From: Lachnospiraceae bacterium
Lineage (GTDB): Bacteria; Bacillota; Clostridia; Lachnospirales; Lachnospiraceae
Assembly: GCA_015057825.1 (NCBI GenBank)
Contig: SVDN01000005.1
Location: 1-64,000 of the forward strand
Direction: 5' to 3'
DNA length: 64,000 nucleotides
Shown here: positions 43,139 through 52,100 of the stretch, piece after piece
How the letters are laid out: the number at the start of each line of letters is the position of its first letter
Position numbering within the stretch: the first letter of the stretch is position 1
Notes under the pieces: model-generated
Databases searched by the model: none
What the model was told of the DNA's origin: nothing
What the model saw: only the letters and a program-made list of their open reading frames with translations
Position numbers and translations under genes: made by a program

Positions 43139-45178
43139 TCATTCTTCGGTTTTAAATACACTTACTATTTGTTGAAGTTCAACCGCTGCATCGGCAACAC
43201 CTTTTCCTTGCACATCAAGACTTTCAACGTTTTCATTAACGTTTTCCGTCGTAGCACTGAGTTCCTGTGCCGTGGCCGCATTTTCTTGCGAAATTGCCGA
43301 TAAGTTGCTGATTGAATCTGCAATCGCTCTGACACCTTTTTCCAATGATTTGTTGGCCTCTTCAAGCCCACCTATTGCATCGTTAACACTGCCAATCTGG
43401 TTTGCAATGCCTTCAAAGCTTTCTGCCGTTTCATCAACAGACGTCTGCTGTTTGGTAACATAATCTTTTACCATTTCGCTTTGTCGCACCGCATTCTCGG
43501 TGTTTATGCGAAGTTCTTCAAGCATTTCATCAATTGTTGCAACACTTGAAGATGACTGATCCGAAAGATCTCTGATTTCATCAGCTACAACCGCAAATCC
43601 TTTTCCTGCCTCACCTGCTCTGGCTGCTTCTATAGAAGCATTCAATGATAAGAGATTCGTCTGCTGAGCAATAGACTTAATCATATCGCTGGCTTCGCTG
43701 ATTTTTGCGGAGCTTCCTGCAATATTGTCAATTCCCTCAAATATTTTATTAAATGCTTCCATCGACTGTGATGAAATGTCCTTTAACTGTTTAACATTTT
43801 CAATACCAACATCTACAGTAGAACGAATTGTCGCACTTGACTCGCCAAGAGCTGCGGTATTGTGCATGCTCTGTTCCATAACCGATTCGACATCTTGCAT
43901 CTGCATTGAAATATCCGTAATGTTTTCCGCTGTACTGCTTGCCGTGTTGGCCAGTTCTCCCGCAGCATTGTTTATATGGCTCATTGATGATGCGGTTTTT
44001 ACGGTACTGTCTTGCATGCTTCCGGAAGAATCGGATAACACATCCGATTTTTTCATCAGGTTAACAACTGCTTCTTTAACCGCATCGGCCAATGTTTCCG
44101 TCGCATCGGAAATCTGTCCGATTTCATCTTTTCTGCCTCTGAATCTTTCAAGTGCTTTTGCTTTGGTCAAGTCCAAAGTTCCTACTTCTTTAATGACTTT
44201 TGTAATGTATTTAAGCTCTTTCGAAATGACACTTGTCAAAATAAATATTACTAAAATACTTGCGGCTAAAACAATAACACATATAATAGCTATCATTAAG
44301 GTGAGATTGTTTACATTTGCATATATTTCGCTTTCGGTATCGCAGATATACAAAATCATATCCAGCTGCGGAATGTATTGATAAGCAAGGAAGTATTTTT
44401 CACCGCCTTCACTGTATTGCAATATACCTTTTTCATTTATCTGCGCTGCGGCCAAAACATCATTATCTTCTTCGGAAACTTCGGCACCGATTTCTTCTTC
44501 ATAAGGCGAAAATACATAATTGTTTTTGCCGACATTTATAAGATAAACTTCAGTTTCCTCATATCCGTTCAAATCCATTTCATAAACCAGACTTTGCAAT
44601 CCCGAAATGGAGCAACCTCCGCCTACGTAACCTATCAAATTGCCGTTTGCATCATAAACTCCGGCATAAACCGCAGCAACCGTTTCACCTGTTGCCGTAC
44701 TCGGAACAATTCCTTTGATGTACACATTGTTCTCCGCTTCTGCAACCCCCTGGGCTGTTGCCTCCAAAGCTTCGGGTTTTGAAGCCGGTGCTCCTATTGC
44801 ATCACGAACGGTATGACAATAAACATTTGTTGTTATAGCATCAGCAACAAATATACCTTCCATACCCGGACGCGTTTCTTTGTAAGCATCGATTGTGTTT
44901 TGCGCCAAGACTATCTTCGCCTGATCTGTTGGATTTAATAAGGCATCCACAATTGCGGGATTGGTTGCCAAGGCTTTAAAATACTGCTTATATTCCGTGA
45001 AATATTCCTCTACGAGTGTAGCTCTGGAATTTGCCAATTCTCCCAAGCGATTCTCCGAATCAATACGTGTAGTATTGCGAACGTTTGCAATCGTGGTTAA
45101 CATAATTGTGCCAAGTCCCAAAACAAGCACAATGACAAAAACAATACCGAACTTTAGTCCGATCTTCAGATTCTTCAT
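43139..45178 (-). CDS. Methyl-accepting chemotaxis protein with dCache-type sensor
   Basis: 679 residues from ATG 45178, set by the GGGGG ribosome-binding site; the longer frame to 45214 lies in the leader. A membrane span at about 10-32, then an extracytoplasmic Cache region of about 250 residues, a second span near 295-320, a HAMP-like linker, and a cytoplasmic signalling domain with [23 protein letters not shown] tip. It signals to CheA/CheW. Cache sensors bind small metabolites such as amino acids; the ligand is not known. The leader holds two G-loop hairpins. Confidence 0.93.
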   Translation of the reverse strand: MKNLKIGLKFGIVFVIVLVLGLGTIMLTTIANVRNTTRIDSENRLGELANSRATLVEEYFTEYKQYFKALATNPAIVDALLNPTDQAKIVLAQNTIDAYKETRPGMEGIFVADAITTNVYCHTVRDAIGAPASKPEALEATAQGVAEAENNVYIKGIVPSTATGETVAAVYAGVYDANGNLIGYVGGGCSISGLQSLVYEMDLNGYEETEVYLINVGKNNYVFSPYEEEIGAEVSEEDNDVLAAAQINEKGILQYSEGGEKYFLAYQYIPQLDMILYICDTESEIYANVNNLTLMIAIICVIVLAASILVIFILTSVISKELKYITKVIKEVGTLDLTKAKALERFRGRKDEIGQISDATETLADAVKEAVVNLMKKSDVLSDSSGSMQDSTVKTASSMSHINNAAGELANTASSTAENITDISMQMQDVESVMEQSMHNTAALGESSATIRSTVDVGIENVKQLKDISSQSMEAFNKIFEGIDNIAGSSAKISEASDMIKSIAQQTNLLSLNASIEAARAGEAGKGFAVVADEIRDLSDQSSSSVATIDEMLEELRINTENAVRQSEMVKDYVTKQQTSVDETAESFEGIANQIGSVNDAIGGLEEANKSLEKGVRAIADSISNLSAISQENAATAQELSATTENVNENVESLDVQGKGVADAAVELQQIVSVFKTEE

Positions 45179-45262
45179 GATATATACCCCCATATATCTC
45201 GGATTTACCCCCAAATCCGATTTTTATATTTTTATTGTAGCAACCTTTATCCTCGTTTTCAA
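45179..45262 (-). promoter_or_regulatory. Chemoreceptor promoter and leader with two G5-loop hairpins
   Basis: Minus strand TTGAAA (45262-45257), 17-bp spacer, TACAAT (45239-45234). In the leader, TCGGATTT-GGGGG-TAAATCCGA (45220-45199) and GATATAT-GGGGG-TATATATC (45198-45179) form adjacent hairpins, each presenting five G in the loop. The second loop is the Shine-Dalgarno site, and its stem ends right at the ATG. Confidence 0.6.
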
Positions 45263-45340
45263 CTGATAATTTAAACAGAGCACATAATTTTAAATCAGTT
45301 ATCTCCGAAAAGTTTTGTATAGCTCATTTTATCCTCCGGA

Positions 45341-46207
45341 TTAAGCCTCGCTTAGTATATAAACCTCATGTATTTCTTTGTCATAGCCTTCGTAAAAACC
45401 TTTTGGCATTCCTTTTACAATTATAGCACCTCTATTGTTTAACACCAAAAGATTGCCGGAATTGTCAAATGATAGTCCTTCTATTTCTCCCGCACGTTCT
45501 ACCGAGTCCAAAGTTAATGCCTTTTCAACGTCAAAACTGTCTTTCGACAAATCAACCTTAGCCCTGTAAATATTATCATATTCATCTTTATCCGCATCTC
45601 CGTCATCAGATGTTATATAAATATATCCCTCATGATACACAATGCCCTGGATTAGCTTCGGTGATTCCTGCATATGATATTTACCCAGATATTCACCGCT
45701 TGTCAAATCGTAACGATAAAGATACTCACCGCTTTCCTTTTCTTCCCAGGAACACATCCAAACAGAATTGTTGTCTTTATCAACGGTTATGCCCGAGCAT
45801 TCAGTCTGTCCGCTTGATTCTTCAAACGGAAAATAGCTTTTCAGCGTCATGGTCTTGCCGTCATATATGGCAATAGCTATATTTTTTGCAACACCATCCA
45901 TAAAATACTCTACACCGGCGTAAATATTTCCGTTATAGTAATCAATGTCACCGATATGATTTTCTTCTTTTTCAAAATCCGCAAACGGATCGGCATTTGT
46001 TTCCTGCAAAGTCCAATTACTGTCGTAATAAGATAATGTTGTGCTTCCGCTCACAAAAAACCCCTCTTCGCTACAGGCAACACCCTGTCTTCCATCCACT
46101 TCGTGATATTCCTTCAGTGCATAACCCGGTGTTTTTCCACACGCTGTAGCCGTTAAAGCCAACCCAATTCCTACAATAAATGCCATAATTTTTCTTTTCA
46201 AAAGCAT
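45341..46207 (-). CDS. Lipoprotein with beta-propeller-like repeats, function unknown
   Basis: 288 residues from ATG 46207; the TTG two codons on (46201) is better spaced from AGGGGG and may be the true start. The lipoprotein signal ends in TATAC. The rest is beta-rich with repeated short strands such as VACSEEGFFVSG, IDYYNGNIYAGV, IVYHEGYIYITSDD and LSFDNSGNLLVLNN, like SdiA-regulated or NHL/YncE-type propellers. It would sit outside the membrane. No enzyme motif is visible. Confidence 0.75.
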   Translation of the reverse strand: MLLKRKIMAFIVGIGLALTATACGKTPGYALKEYHEVDGRQGVACSEEGFFVSGSTTLSYYDSNWTLQETNADPFADFEKEENHIGDIDYYNGNIYAGVEYFMDGVAKNIAIAIYDGKTMTLKSYFPFEESSGQTECSGITVDKDNNSVWMCSWEEKESGEYLYRYDLTSGEYLGKYHMQESPKLIQGIVYHEGYIYITSDDGDADKDEYDNIYRAKVDLSKDSFDVEKALTLDSVERAGEIEGLSFDNSGNLLVLNNRGAIIVKGMPKGFYEGYDKEIHEVYILSEA

Positions 46208-46300
46208 TACCCCCTTACATAATTGTACGCCTGAGAAGCGTTCCTTCTTAACGATAATTATACCATATAAACGTAAATTATTTTGTATAAAAGAATTCAC

Positions 46301-46335
46301 AAATGCTCAACCCTAATGGGTTGGGCATTTTTCTT
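46301..46335 (+). terminator. Orphan + strand terminator hairpin
   Basis: AAATGC-t-CAACCC-TAAT-GGGTTG-g-GCATTT followed by TTCTT. It faces +, but no + strand gene ends here. A second inverted repeat, CCCGGTT-TATTT-AACCCGGG, follows at about 46348-46367. Confidence 0.6.
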
Positions 46336-46454
46336 GCACCACACCCTCCCGGTTTATTTAACCCGGGTCAAATAATAATTATTATATATATGTCCCGATT
46401 GCAGATGATAGTTTATAATAAGCTTAAATATATTTAATGAAACGGGCACTTTTT

Positions 46455-47384
46455 ATGATAATTCAAACAGGACAAAGAACGGACATTCCGGCATTTTACT
46501 CCGAATGGTTTTACAACAGAATTAAAGAGGGTTTTGTGCTTGTAAGAAATCCATATAATCCTTTGCAGGTTACAAAATATTTATTAAATCCACAGCTTGT
46601 GGACTTAATATGTTTTTGCAGCAAAAATCCCGAACCCATGCTTAAAGACATACGTCTTTTAAAGGATTTTGGCATGTTCTGGTATGTGACAATTACAGCT
46701 TACGAAAAAGATATGGAGCCGAATGTTCCAAAGAAAGAAAAGGTTATTGAAAATTTCATAGCATTATCCGAGATTGTAGGCAAAAATTCAATGGGTTGGC
46801 GTTATGATCCCATAATTATAAACGACAAATATACTGTGGCTTACCACTTAAAAGAATTTGAAAAAATGGCATCCGAAATGAGTGGCTACACCGACATTTG
46901 CGTCATAAGTTTTGTGGATTTGTATTCGAAAGTCAGAATCAATGCACCCGAAATAGCCCATGTTGGAAGAAATGACAAGCTCCTCCTCGGAAAAGAAATG
47001 GTTTCCATTGCCAAAGATTTTGGAATAAGCGTGCGCCCTTGCGGAGAAGGCGATTTTTTGTCCGAGTTTGGTGCTGATTGTCGCGGTTGCATGACAAAGG
47101 ATATCTATGAAAAAGCCTTGGGCAAAAGTCTCAACATGCCAAAATTCAAGCCTCAAAGAAAAGAATGCGCCTGCTATTTGAGTGCTGACATAGGTGCATA
47201 TAATTCTTGCATGCACCTTTGCCATTACTGCTATGCCAACTATGATGCCGAATCGGTAAAAAACAATTATGCAAAACACGATAAGAACTCGCCTTTTTTA
47301 ATCGGTTCACATATAGATGGCGAGGCTGTCCATGATGCAAAACAGGTAAGCTGGGTTGATGGGCAGCTAAAGTTTGATATCTAA
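46455..47384 (+). CDS. DUF1848 family protein
   Basis: 309 residues from ATG 46455. This start is chosen because family members begin with the segment seen here, MIIQTGQRTDIPAFYSEWF; an earlier ATG at 46437 lacks a ribosome-binding site. The C-terminus has a cysteine-rich cluster, CACYLSADIGAYNSCMHLCHYCYAN, that looks like an iron-sulfur site, and the fold resembles radical SAM barrels. The function is unknown. No strong ribosome-binding site is visible for either start. Confidence 0.85.
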   Translation: MIIQTGQRTDIPAFYSEWFYNRIKEGFVLVRNPYNPLQVTKYLLNPQLVDLICFCSKNPEPMLKDIRLLKDFGMFWYVTITAYEKDMEPNVPKKEKVIENFIALSEIVGKNSMGWRYDPIIINDKYTVAYHLKEFEKMASEMSGYTDICVISFVDLYSKVRINAPEIAHVGRNDKLLLGKEMVSIAKDFGISVRPCGEGDFLSEFGADCRGCMTKDIYEKALGKSLNMPKFKPQRKECACYLSADIGAYNSCMHLCHYCYANYDAESVKNNYAKHDKNSPFLIGSHIDGEAVHDAKQVSWVDGQLKFDI

Positions 47385-47421
47385 TTAATTTTCATCTCTT
47401 TTTTAAACTTCGTATTTCATA

Positions 47422-48363
47422 TCAGGATACACTTCTTTTGATTGCCTCGCACATAACGTGATTTGCAAGAGTTCCTACGATATCTAGTGATGCCTCTACA
47501 TCTCCAAGCGACATAGCATAAATGCTGTCGCCATCCATAGATGTATGAATAGGGCGAATACATCTTGCATATGCGTCTTGTGTCATACCTGCAAGCTTAC
47601 AAAGCTTGGTTTTATTAAAGCCGGCATTGGTAAGCACTATTCCGATAGTTGTGTTTGCAGCCATACCCTCAGCTTGTTTTAAATGAGACTCGTACAACAG
47701 CTCCTCGCATGACCTGTCATTTAATGTCTTACCATCATTTGACATTACTCCGGCTATACGACTATTAGTCTTGTAATCATATACATCACCCAGGGCATTT
47801 ACCGCCACTATGGCAGCTACTTTCAGCTTTCCAAGGGAAACCGCATAACTTGCGATTCCGGACTTTGAGCACCGCTCCATTCCAAGCATTTTCCCCACAG
47901 TAGCACCACAGCCCGCGCCGAAACTTCCCGGCTTAAAATTGCCGTTTTGTGTCTTAAAGGCATTTTCACAAGCCTTGTATCCCATTTCTTTATCGGGATA
48001 AATATCACAAGCCTTATATCCCAAATCAAAAATATCAGACTGACATACAAGCGGAACTATAATATCCCCCACATTAAATCCTATTTTATTTTCGGATAGA
48101 TATTGCATTACTCCGCCTGCGGCATCAAGCCCAAAGGCTGAACCTCCCGCCAATACTACCGCATGGATAATTTCAGCGGCCGCCAGCGGATCCATAAGCC
48201 CCGATTCTCTGCTTGCCGGACCACCACCCCTGATATCCAGACCGCACGGAGCACCCTTTGGAGCTACAACTACCGTAACTCCCGTGCCGGCCTCGCTGTT
48301 TTCAGCCTGTCCTATTCTAATATTTTCAAACTGCGATAACTCTATTTCTTTTATATCTGCCAT
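47422..48363 (-). CDS. P1-family peptidase (DmpA/S58-like)
   Basis: 313 residues from ATG 48363 (AGGGGTGG upstream). Family features: GVTVVVAPKGAPCGLDIRGGGPASRES, then FGLDAAGGVM, GSFGAGCGATVGKMLG, and ANTTIGIVLTNA around the autoproteolytic Thr/Ser nucleophile. The family are self-processing aminopeptidases or amidases related to the ornithine acetyltransferase fold. Cytoplasmic. Substrate unknown. Confidence 0.88.
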   Translation of the reverse strand: MADIKEIELSQFENIRIGQAENSEAGTGVTVVVAPKGAPCGLDIRGGGPASRESGLMDPLAAAEIIHAVVLAGGSAFGLDAAGGVMQYLSENKIGFNVGDIIVPLVCQSDIFDLGYKACDIYPDKEMGYKACENAFKTQNGNFKPGSFGAGCGATVGKMLGMERCSKSGIASYAVSLGKLKVAAIVAVNALGDVYDYKTNSRIAGVMSNDGKTLNDRSCEELLYESHLKQAEGMAANTTIGIVLTNAGFNKTKLCKLAGMTQDAYARCIRPIHTSMDGDSIYAMSLGDVEASLDIVGTLANHVMCEAIKRSVS

Positions 48364-48519
48364 ATTGTCCACCCCTTTGAGGTAAAAAATTCCCTATAAG
48401 CCATTATAACCTATCCGGATGTTTTTTTCATCTTGCCGTTTAAACAATAAATCACCTTTTGGTTTAAGATAATTTGAACAACTAACTTATATAGTCCTTT
48501 AGGGCAAGCATTTTAAGTA

Positions 48520-51366
48520 TTACTCAACATCCTTTAATGCCTGAGTAAGGGGAATCTTTTTAATTCTCCTCATATCAAAGAGCATTATTATCAAATAAGC
48601 AATAATTACAAGCACAATAATCTTTATTACATCCGTATATGAAATATAAAATGTAAACCAGCCTGTCATGGAGTACATTATCTGTCTCCATAGCATATCC
48701 ACGATTAATATGCTTAAAAATGCGGTTATCACAGCGGATATAATCACCACAATGGTTGTTAGCCTTACATATATACCGTTTATCTCCCTGTTATTGTATC
48801 CCAATACTTTAACCATAGATATGGAAACCGAATTTTTTTCGATTATCAACTTTGTAAGCAAATACATAATAAGCATTGCCACAAGAACACATATAATGGC
48901 AAAATAGTCCATAAATCCGCCCATTGAATGATCAAGCTGATTTACCATTTTAAGCACATCATTCACAGTAAATACGGTCAAGATGTCTTTTTCGTCTATG
49001 TTTTTAAGCTCGGTCTCGGACAAATATCCACTGAAGTCGCCTTTATCTTTTCCAAACACACTATTAAACATGTCATTTGGCATAAACACGCCTAATGTTC
49101 CCTTAAGGTCATAAACACCCACTACGTCAAAATCATATGTTTTTGATGTGAATTTTTCTTTAAGCTTTATGGTATCTCCTACATCCAGACCGAACTTGTC
49201 AGCATACGAATCCGAAACATATACCTCGTTTTCGTTCAAATCGTCCGGTAAGTCAAAATATTTGCTGTCTTTTACATACCCATACACCGACAGTTCTTCG
49301 TCAGGGTTAACACCATCCGTTGTTTTTAAACCGGTCAGGCTGTATCTTTCAGCAGCCGCATCACCACTTTCCACAACATTCCCATCCTCGTCCACCGCAT
49401 CCTTTAAAACGTACTGATACTCTGCAAGAATCAGGTTTTTTGCATCATTTTGATAGTTTTTCAAGGTTGCCGGCATGCCTACAGCAAAAGCAAGAAGCAC
49501 CATTACAAACAAAATACCTATAAATAATGTCAAATATCCCAATATATTTTGTGTGAATACACGAAGCCTGAACCTCCTTAAAAATCCCCATTTAGGAAGT
49601 TTGACAGCTTTTTTTCTTCTTGACGTGCTTAAATCGTTTCGTAGGAATTTAAGCGGTGCTATACGCATTTTTAAAGAAACTATGAGAATGTTTATCACTA
49701 TCATAATTATAAGCGGATAAAGCGTGGTTTTTATGAAACCTTCGCTGCTGATTATAGTCTCAAATGTCGGAAGGCTGTAGGAATTGTAATACATCGAAGC
49801 CACAACATTCTTAAGCAAAGTATATCCCAAAACATTTCCCACTACTGCCGATACAAGAGTAACCATAACAGGTACCGTTATATAATGGCGGGTCAACTCT
49901 CCTCTTGTGTAACCCGAAGCTCTTAGGGTTCCTATTACTTTTGCTTCGCTGTTAATGGTATTGCTGATGGTAATGGCAAAGATAAACGCTATTACAATAA
50001 TTAATACTATCAAAAGTATTTCACACATGCTTTTATCTTTTCCAAAATCATTGGTCGAAAAATGTATTGCCTGGTTTGCATACTCCGGAATAAAATCCGT
50101 CAGTTCATTTTGATTATCCTCATACGGCTCCAAGGCCTCCAATTTTTCTTTGATTGCATTTATTTCATCAGACTTACTTTCAAGCTCATCCACTTCCGCC
50201 TGAAGAGCATCTCCCTCCGATTGCAAAACATCTCCCTGCGTTGCAAGTTCATCCGCTTTGGCCTGCAATTCGCTTGCCTGAGTCTGCAAAAGATTTCCTT
50301 CCTCTTCCAATTTAGCTTGCTCAGCCGCAATCGCCTGCGACTCAGTCTGTAGTTCTGCTGCCACTATAAACTGTTCCTCAGCTGTCATGGCAGCCATTCT
50401 CTCTTGCAGTGCTACGGCTCTTGCCGCAAGAGCTGCCCCCTGCGCTTCAAGTTCTGCTTTTCTAATTTCAAGTTCGGCTCCCTGCGCAGCAAGTTCATCC
50501 CCTTTTTGCTGCAATTCATCCGCTCTGTTTGTGATATCGCTTCCCCTTGCTTCCAAGTCATCTGCTTTTTCTTTTACACCTTCAAGATAATCAGTCCACT
50601 CGTTAACATCTTCTTCCAACTGTTTTGCAGCATCGGAATCATCAAGATATCCGCCGGTTACACAAAGGACTGCCAGCTGTTCTCCCAGATTTTCGGCTCT
50701 TTCATTTTTTTCTTCATCGGTTTCCGGCTTTTCGTTATAGACATATGCGTATTGATACGTTTCATTGACATCTATGTTTTCAAATGTTTGCTCCGTTACC
50801 AAAGCAACATCAAATGTTAGCGCATCAAACATAATATCCACGTTGTTTTCGAACAATGTGCTGTAGTCGGAATTTGCCACAAGCGCCGTGACTTTCATTG
50901 CCACTCCGTCTACGTTTATTGTATCGCCAACCTTAATACCGTTATTGTCGGCATGCATCCTGTCTATAGCTATCTCATTTAATCCGGTCGGCAGTTCTCC
51001 TTCCATTACGCATGCCCTGTTAACGTCTTGCCTTATCTTAAATACTCTGACCCCCGCATCCCTTTCTCCGTCAAGGTCAAAATCTTCATCCGCAGTCTTG
51101 TAAAACTGCTCATATACCGTAATTTGTTCTTCCTCAAATTTTGACAATAACTCTTTTGTCGCTTCATTTTTCAGCGTAAAATTACCATCTTCTATGTTGT
51201 ATTTTTCATAAGCGTCGTTTGCCGCCCTTTCCATGCTGCCGTTTGCAACGAACACCCCGGAAACAAAACCTATCGTAAATGTCAGAAGAATAAACAAAGC
51301 CAAATATTTCTTCCACTCAGCTTTAATTTCCCTTCCGACACGTTTCTTTAAAACATTTTTCATCAT
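48520..51366 (-). CDS. ABC transporter permease, FtsX/MacB-like, with coiled-coil insert
   Basis: 948 residues. An N-terminal membrane span, a large extracytoplasmic region, three spans of an FtsX core, a second extracytoplasmic domain and a final FtsX core. Residues from about 255 to 400 are a long Ala/Glu/Gln-rich coiled coil with repeats such as ELQQKGDELAAQGAELE and KADELATQGDVLQSEGD. It pairs with the ATPase 9 bp upstream. Such LolE/MacB-class machines act on lipoproteins, peptides or the cell wall. AGCGGAGG precedes the start. It is last in an operon of two exporters. Confidence 0.9.
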   Translation of the reverse strand: MMKNVLKKRVGREIKAEWKKYLALFILLTFTIGFVSGVFVANGSMERAANDAYEKYNIEDGNFTLKNEATKELLSKFEEEQITVYEQFYKTADEDFDLDGERDAGVRVFKIRQDVNRACVMEGELPTGLNEIAIDRMHADNNGIKVGDTINVDGVAMKVTALVANSDYSTLFENNVDIMFDALTFDVALVTEQTFENIDVNETYQYAYVYNEKPETDEEKNERAENLGEQLAVLCVTGGYLDDSDAAKQLEEDVNEWTDYLEGVKEKADDLEARGSDITNRADELQQKGDELAAQGAELEIRKAELEAQGAALAARAVALQERMAAMTAEEQFIVAAELQTESQAIAAEQAKLEEEGNLLQTQASELQAKADELATQGDVLQSEGDALQAEVDELESKSDEINAIKEKLEALEPYEDNQNELTDFIPEYANQAIHFSTNDFGKDKSMCEILLIVLIIVIAFIFAITISNTINSEAKVIGTLRASGYTRGELTRHYITVPVMVTLVSAVVGNVLGYTLLKNVVASMYYNSYSLPTFETIISSEGFIKTTLYPLIIMIVINILIVSLKMRIAPLKFLRNDLSTSRRKKAVKLPKWGFLRRFRLRVFTQNILGYLTLFIGILFVMVLLAFAVGMPATLKNYQNDAKNLILAEYQYVLKDAVDEDGNVVESGDAAAERYSLTGLKTTDGVNPDEELSVYGYVKDSKYFDLPDDLNENEVYVSDSYADKFGLDVGDTIKLKEKFTSKTYDFDVVGVYDLKGTLGVFMPNDMFNSVFGKDKGDFSGYLSETELKNIDEKDILTVFTVNDVLKMVNQLDHSMGGFMDYFAIICVLVAMLIMYLLTKLIIEKNSVSISMVKVLGYNNREINGIYVRLTTIVVIISAVITAFLSILIVDMLWRQIMYSMTGWFTFYISYTDVIKIIVLVIIAYLIIMLFDMRRIKKIPLTQALKDVE

Positions 51367-51375
51367 CTGCCTCCG

Positions 51376-52086
51376 CTACCAATCCAACTCTGTGGCGCTT
51401 ATTTTATTTTCATTAACAATGTTTTTTCTAACCTGTCCGTCTCTGAGCTTTATCGTATGGTCGGCCATGGCTGAAATCGCCTCATTATGCGTAACCATGA
51501 TAACCGTATTTCCGTATTTTTGGTTGACATCTTCTATGAGCTTAAGTATTTCTTTGGATGTTGCGTAATCCAAAGCACCTGTAGGCTCGTCGCACAGTAA
51601 TATGTCCGGATTTTTAACTATCGCACGTCCTATGGATGTTCTTTGTTGCTGTCCACCGGACAGTTGATTAGGCAACTTGTGCCGATGCTCATACAAACCC
51701 AGTGTTTTTAGCAAATCGTCAATATCAAGAGGATTGTCCGACAAATATGCACCTACTTCTATGTTTTCCTTAACCGTAAGATTTGGTATTAGGTTGTATA
51801 GCTGAAATACATATCCCAGGTGTTTTCTTCTGTATTTTGTCAACGCTTTTTCGTCCATATCCTTAAGCTTATCACCGTTTATGGCTATATATCCATCATC
51901 CGTGCTGTCTATTCCCCCGATTATATTTAAAAGTGTTGATTTTCCGGAGCCCGAAGGACCCAGCAAAACACAAAACTCCCCTTTTTTTACCTTAAAATCC
52001 ATTCCTTTTAAGACTTCCTGTTTACTTTCTCCTTCCCCATAGGACTTATAAACCTTGCTCACTTCCAAAAAATTTTCATCAACCAT
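51376..52086 (-). CDS. ABC transporter ATPase (MacB/LolD type)
   Basis: 236 residues from ATG 52086, placed by GGGAGAG; a longer frame overlaps the upstream gene. Walker A is GPSGSGKST, signature LSGGQQQR, Walker B ILLCDEPTGALD, then the H-loop in VTHNE. The LolD/MacB-type order suits the FtsX permease that follows by 9 bp. It lies 14 bp after the exporter gene, so all four ABC genes appear to form one operon. Confidence 0.93.
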   Translation of the reverse strand: MVDENFLEVSKVYKSYGEGESKQEVLKGMDFKVKKGEFCVLLGPSGSGKSTLLNIIGGIDSTDDGYIAINGDKLKDMDEKALTKYRRKHLGYVFQLYNLIPNLTVKENIEVGAYLSDNPLDIDDLLKTLGLYEHRHKLPNQLSGGQQQRTSIGRAIVKNPDILLCDEPTGALDYATSKEILKLIEDVNQKYGNTVIMVTHNEAISAMADHTIKLRDGQVRKNIVNENKISATELDW

Positions 52087-52100
52087 TTTTACTCTCCCTA

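Noticed and set aside
43725..44381. 218-codon open frame opposite the second chemoreceptor
   Set aside because: Same reason: antisense shadow of the HAMP and signalling region, no start signals.
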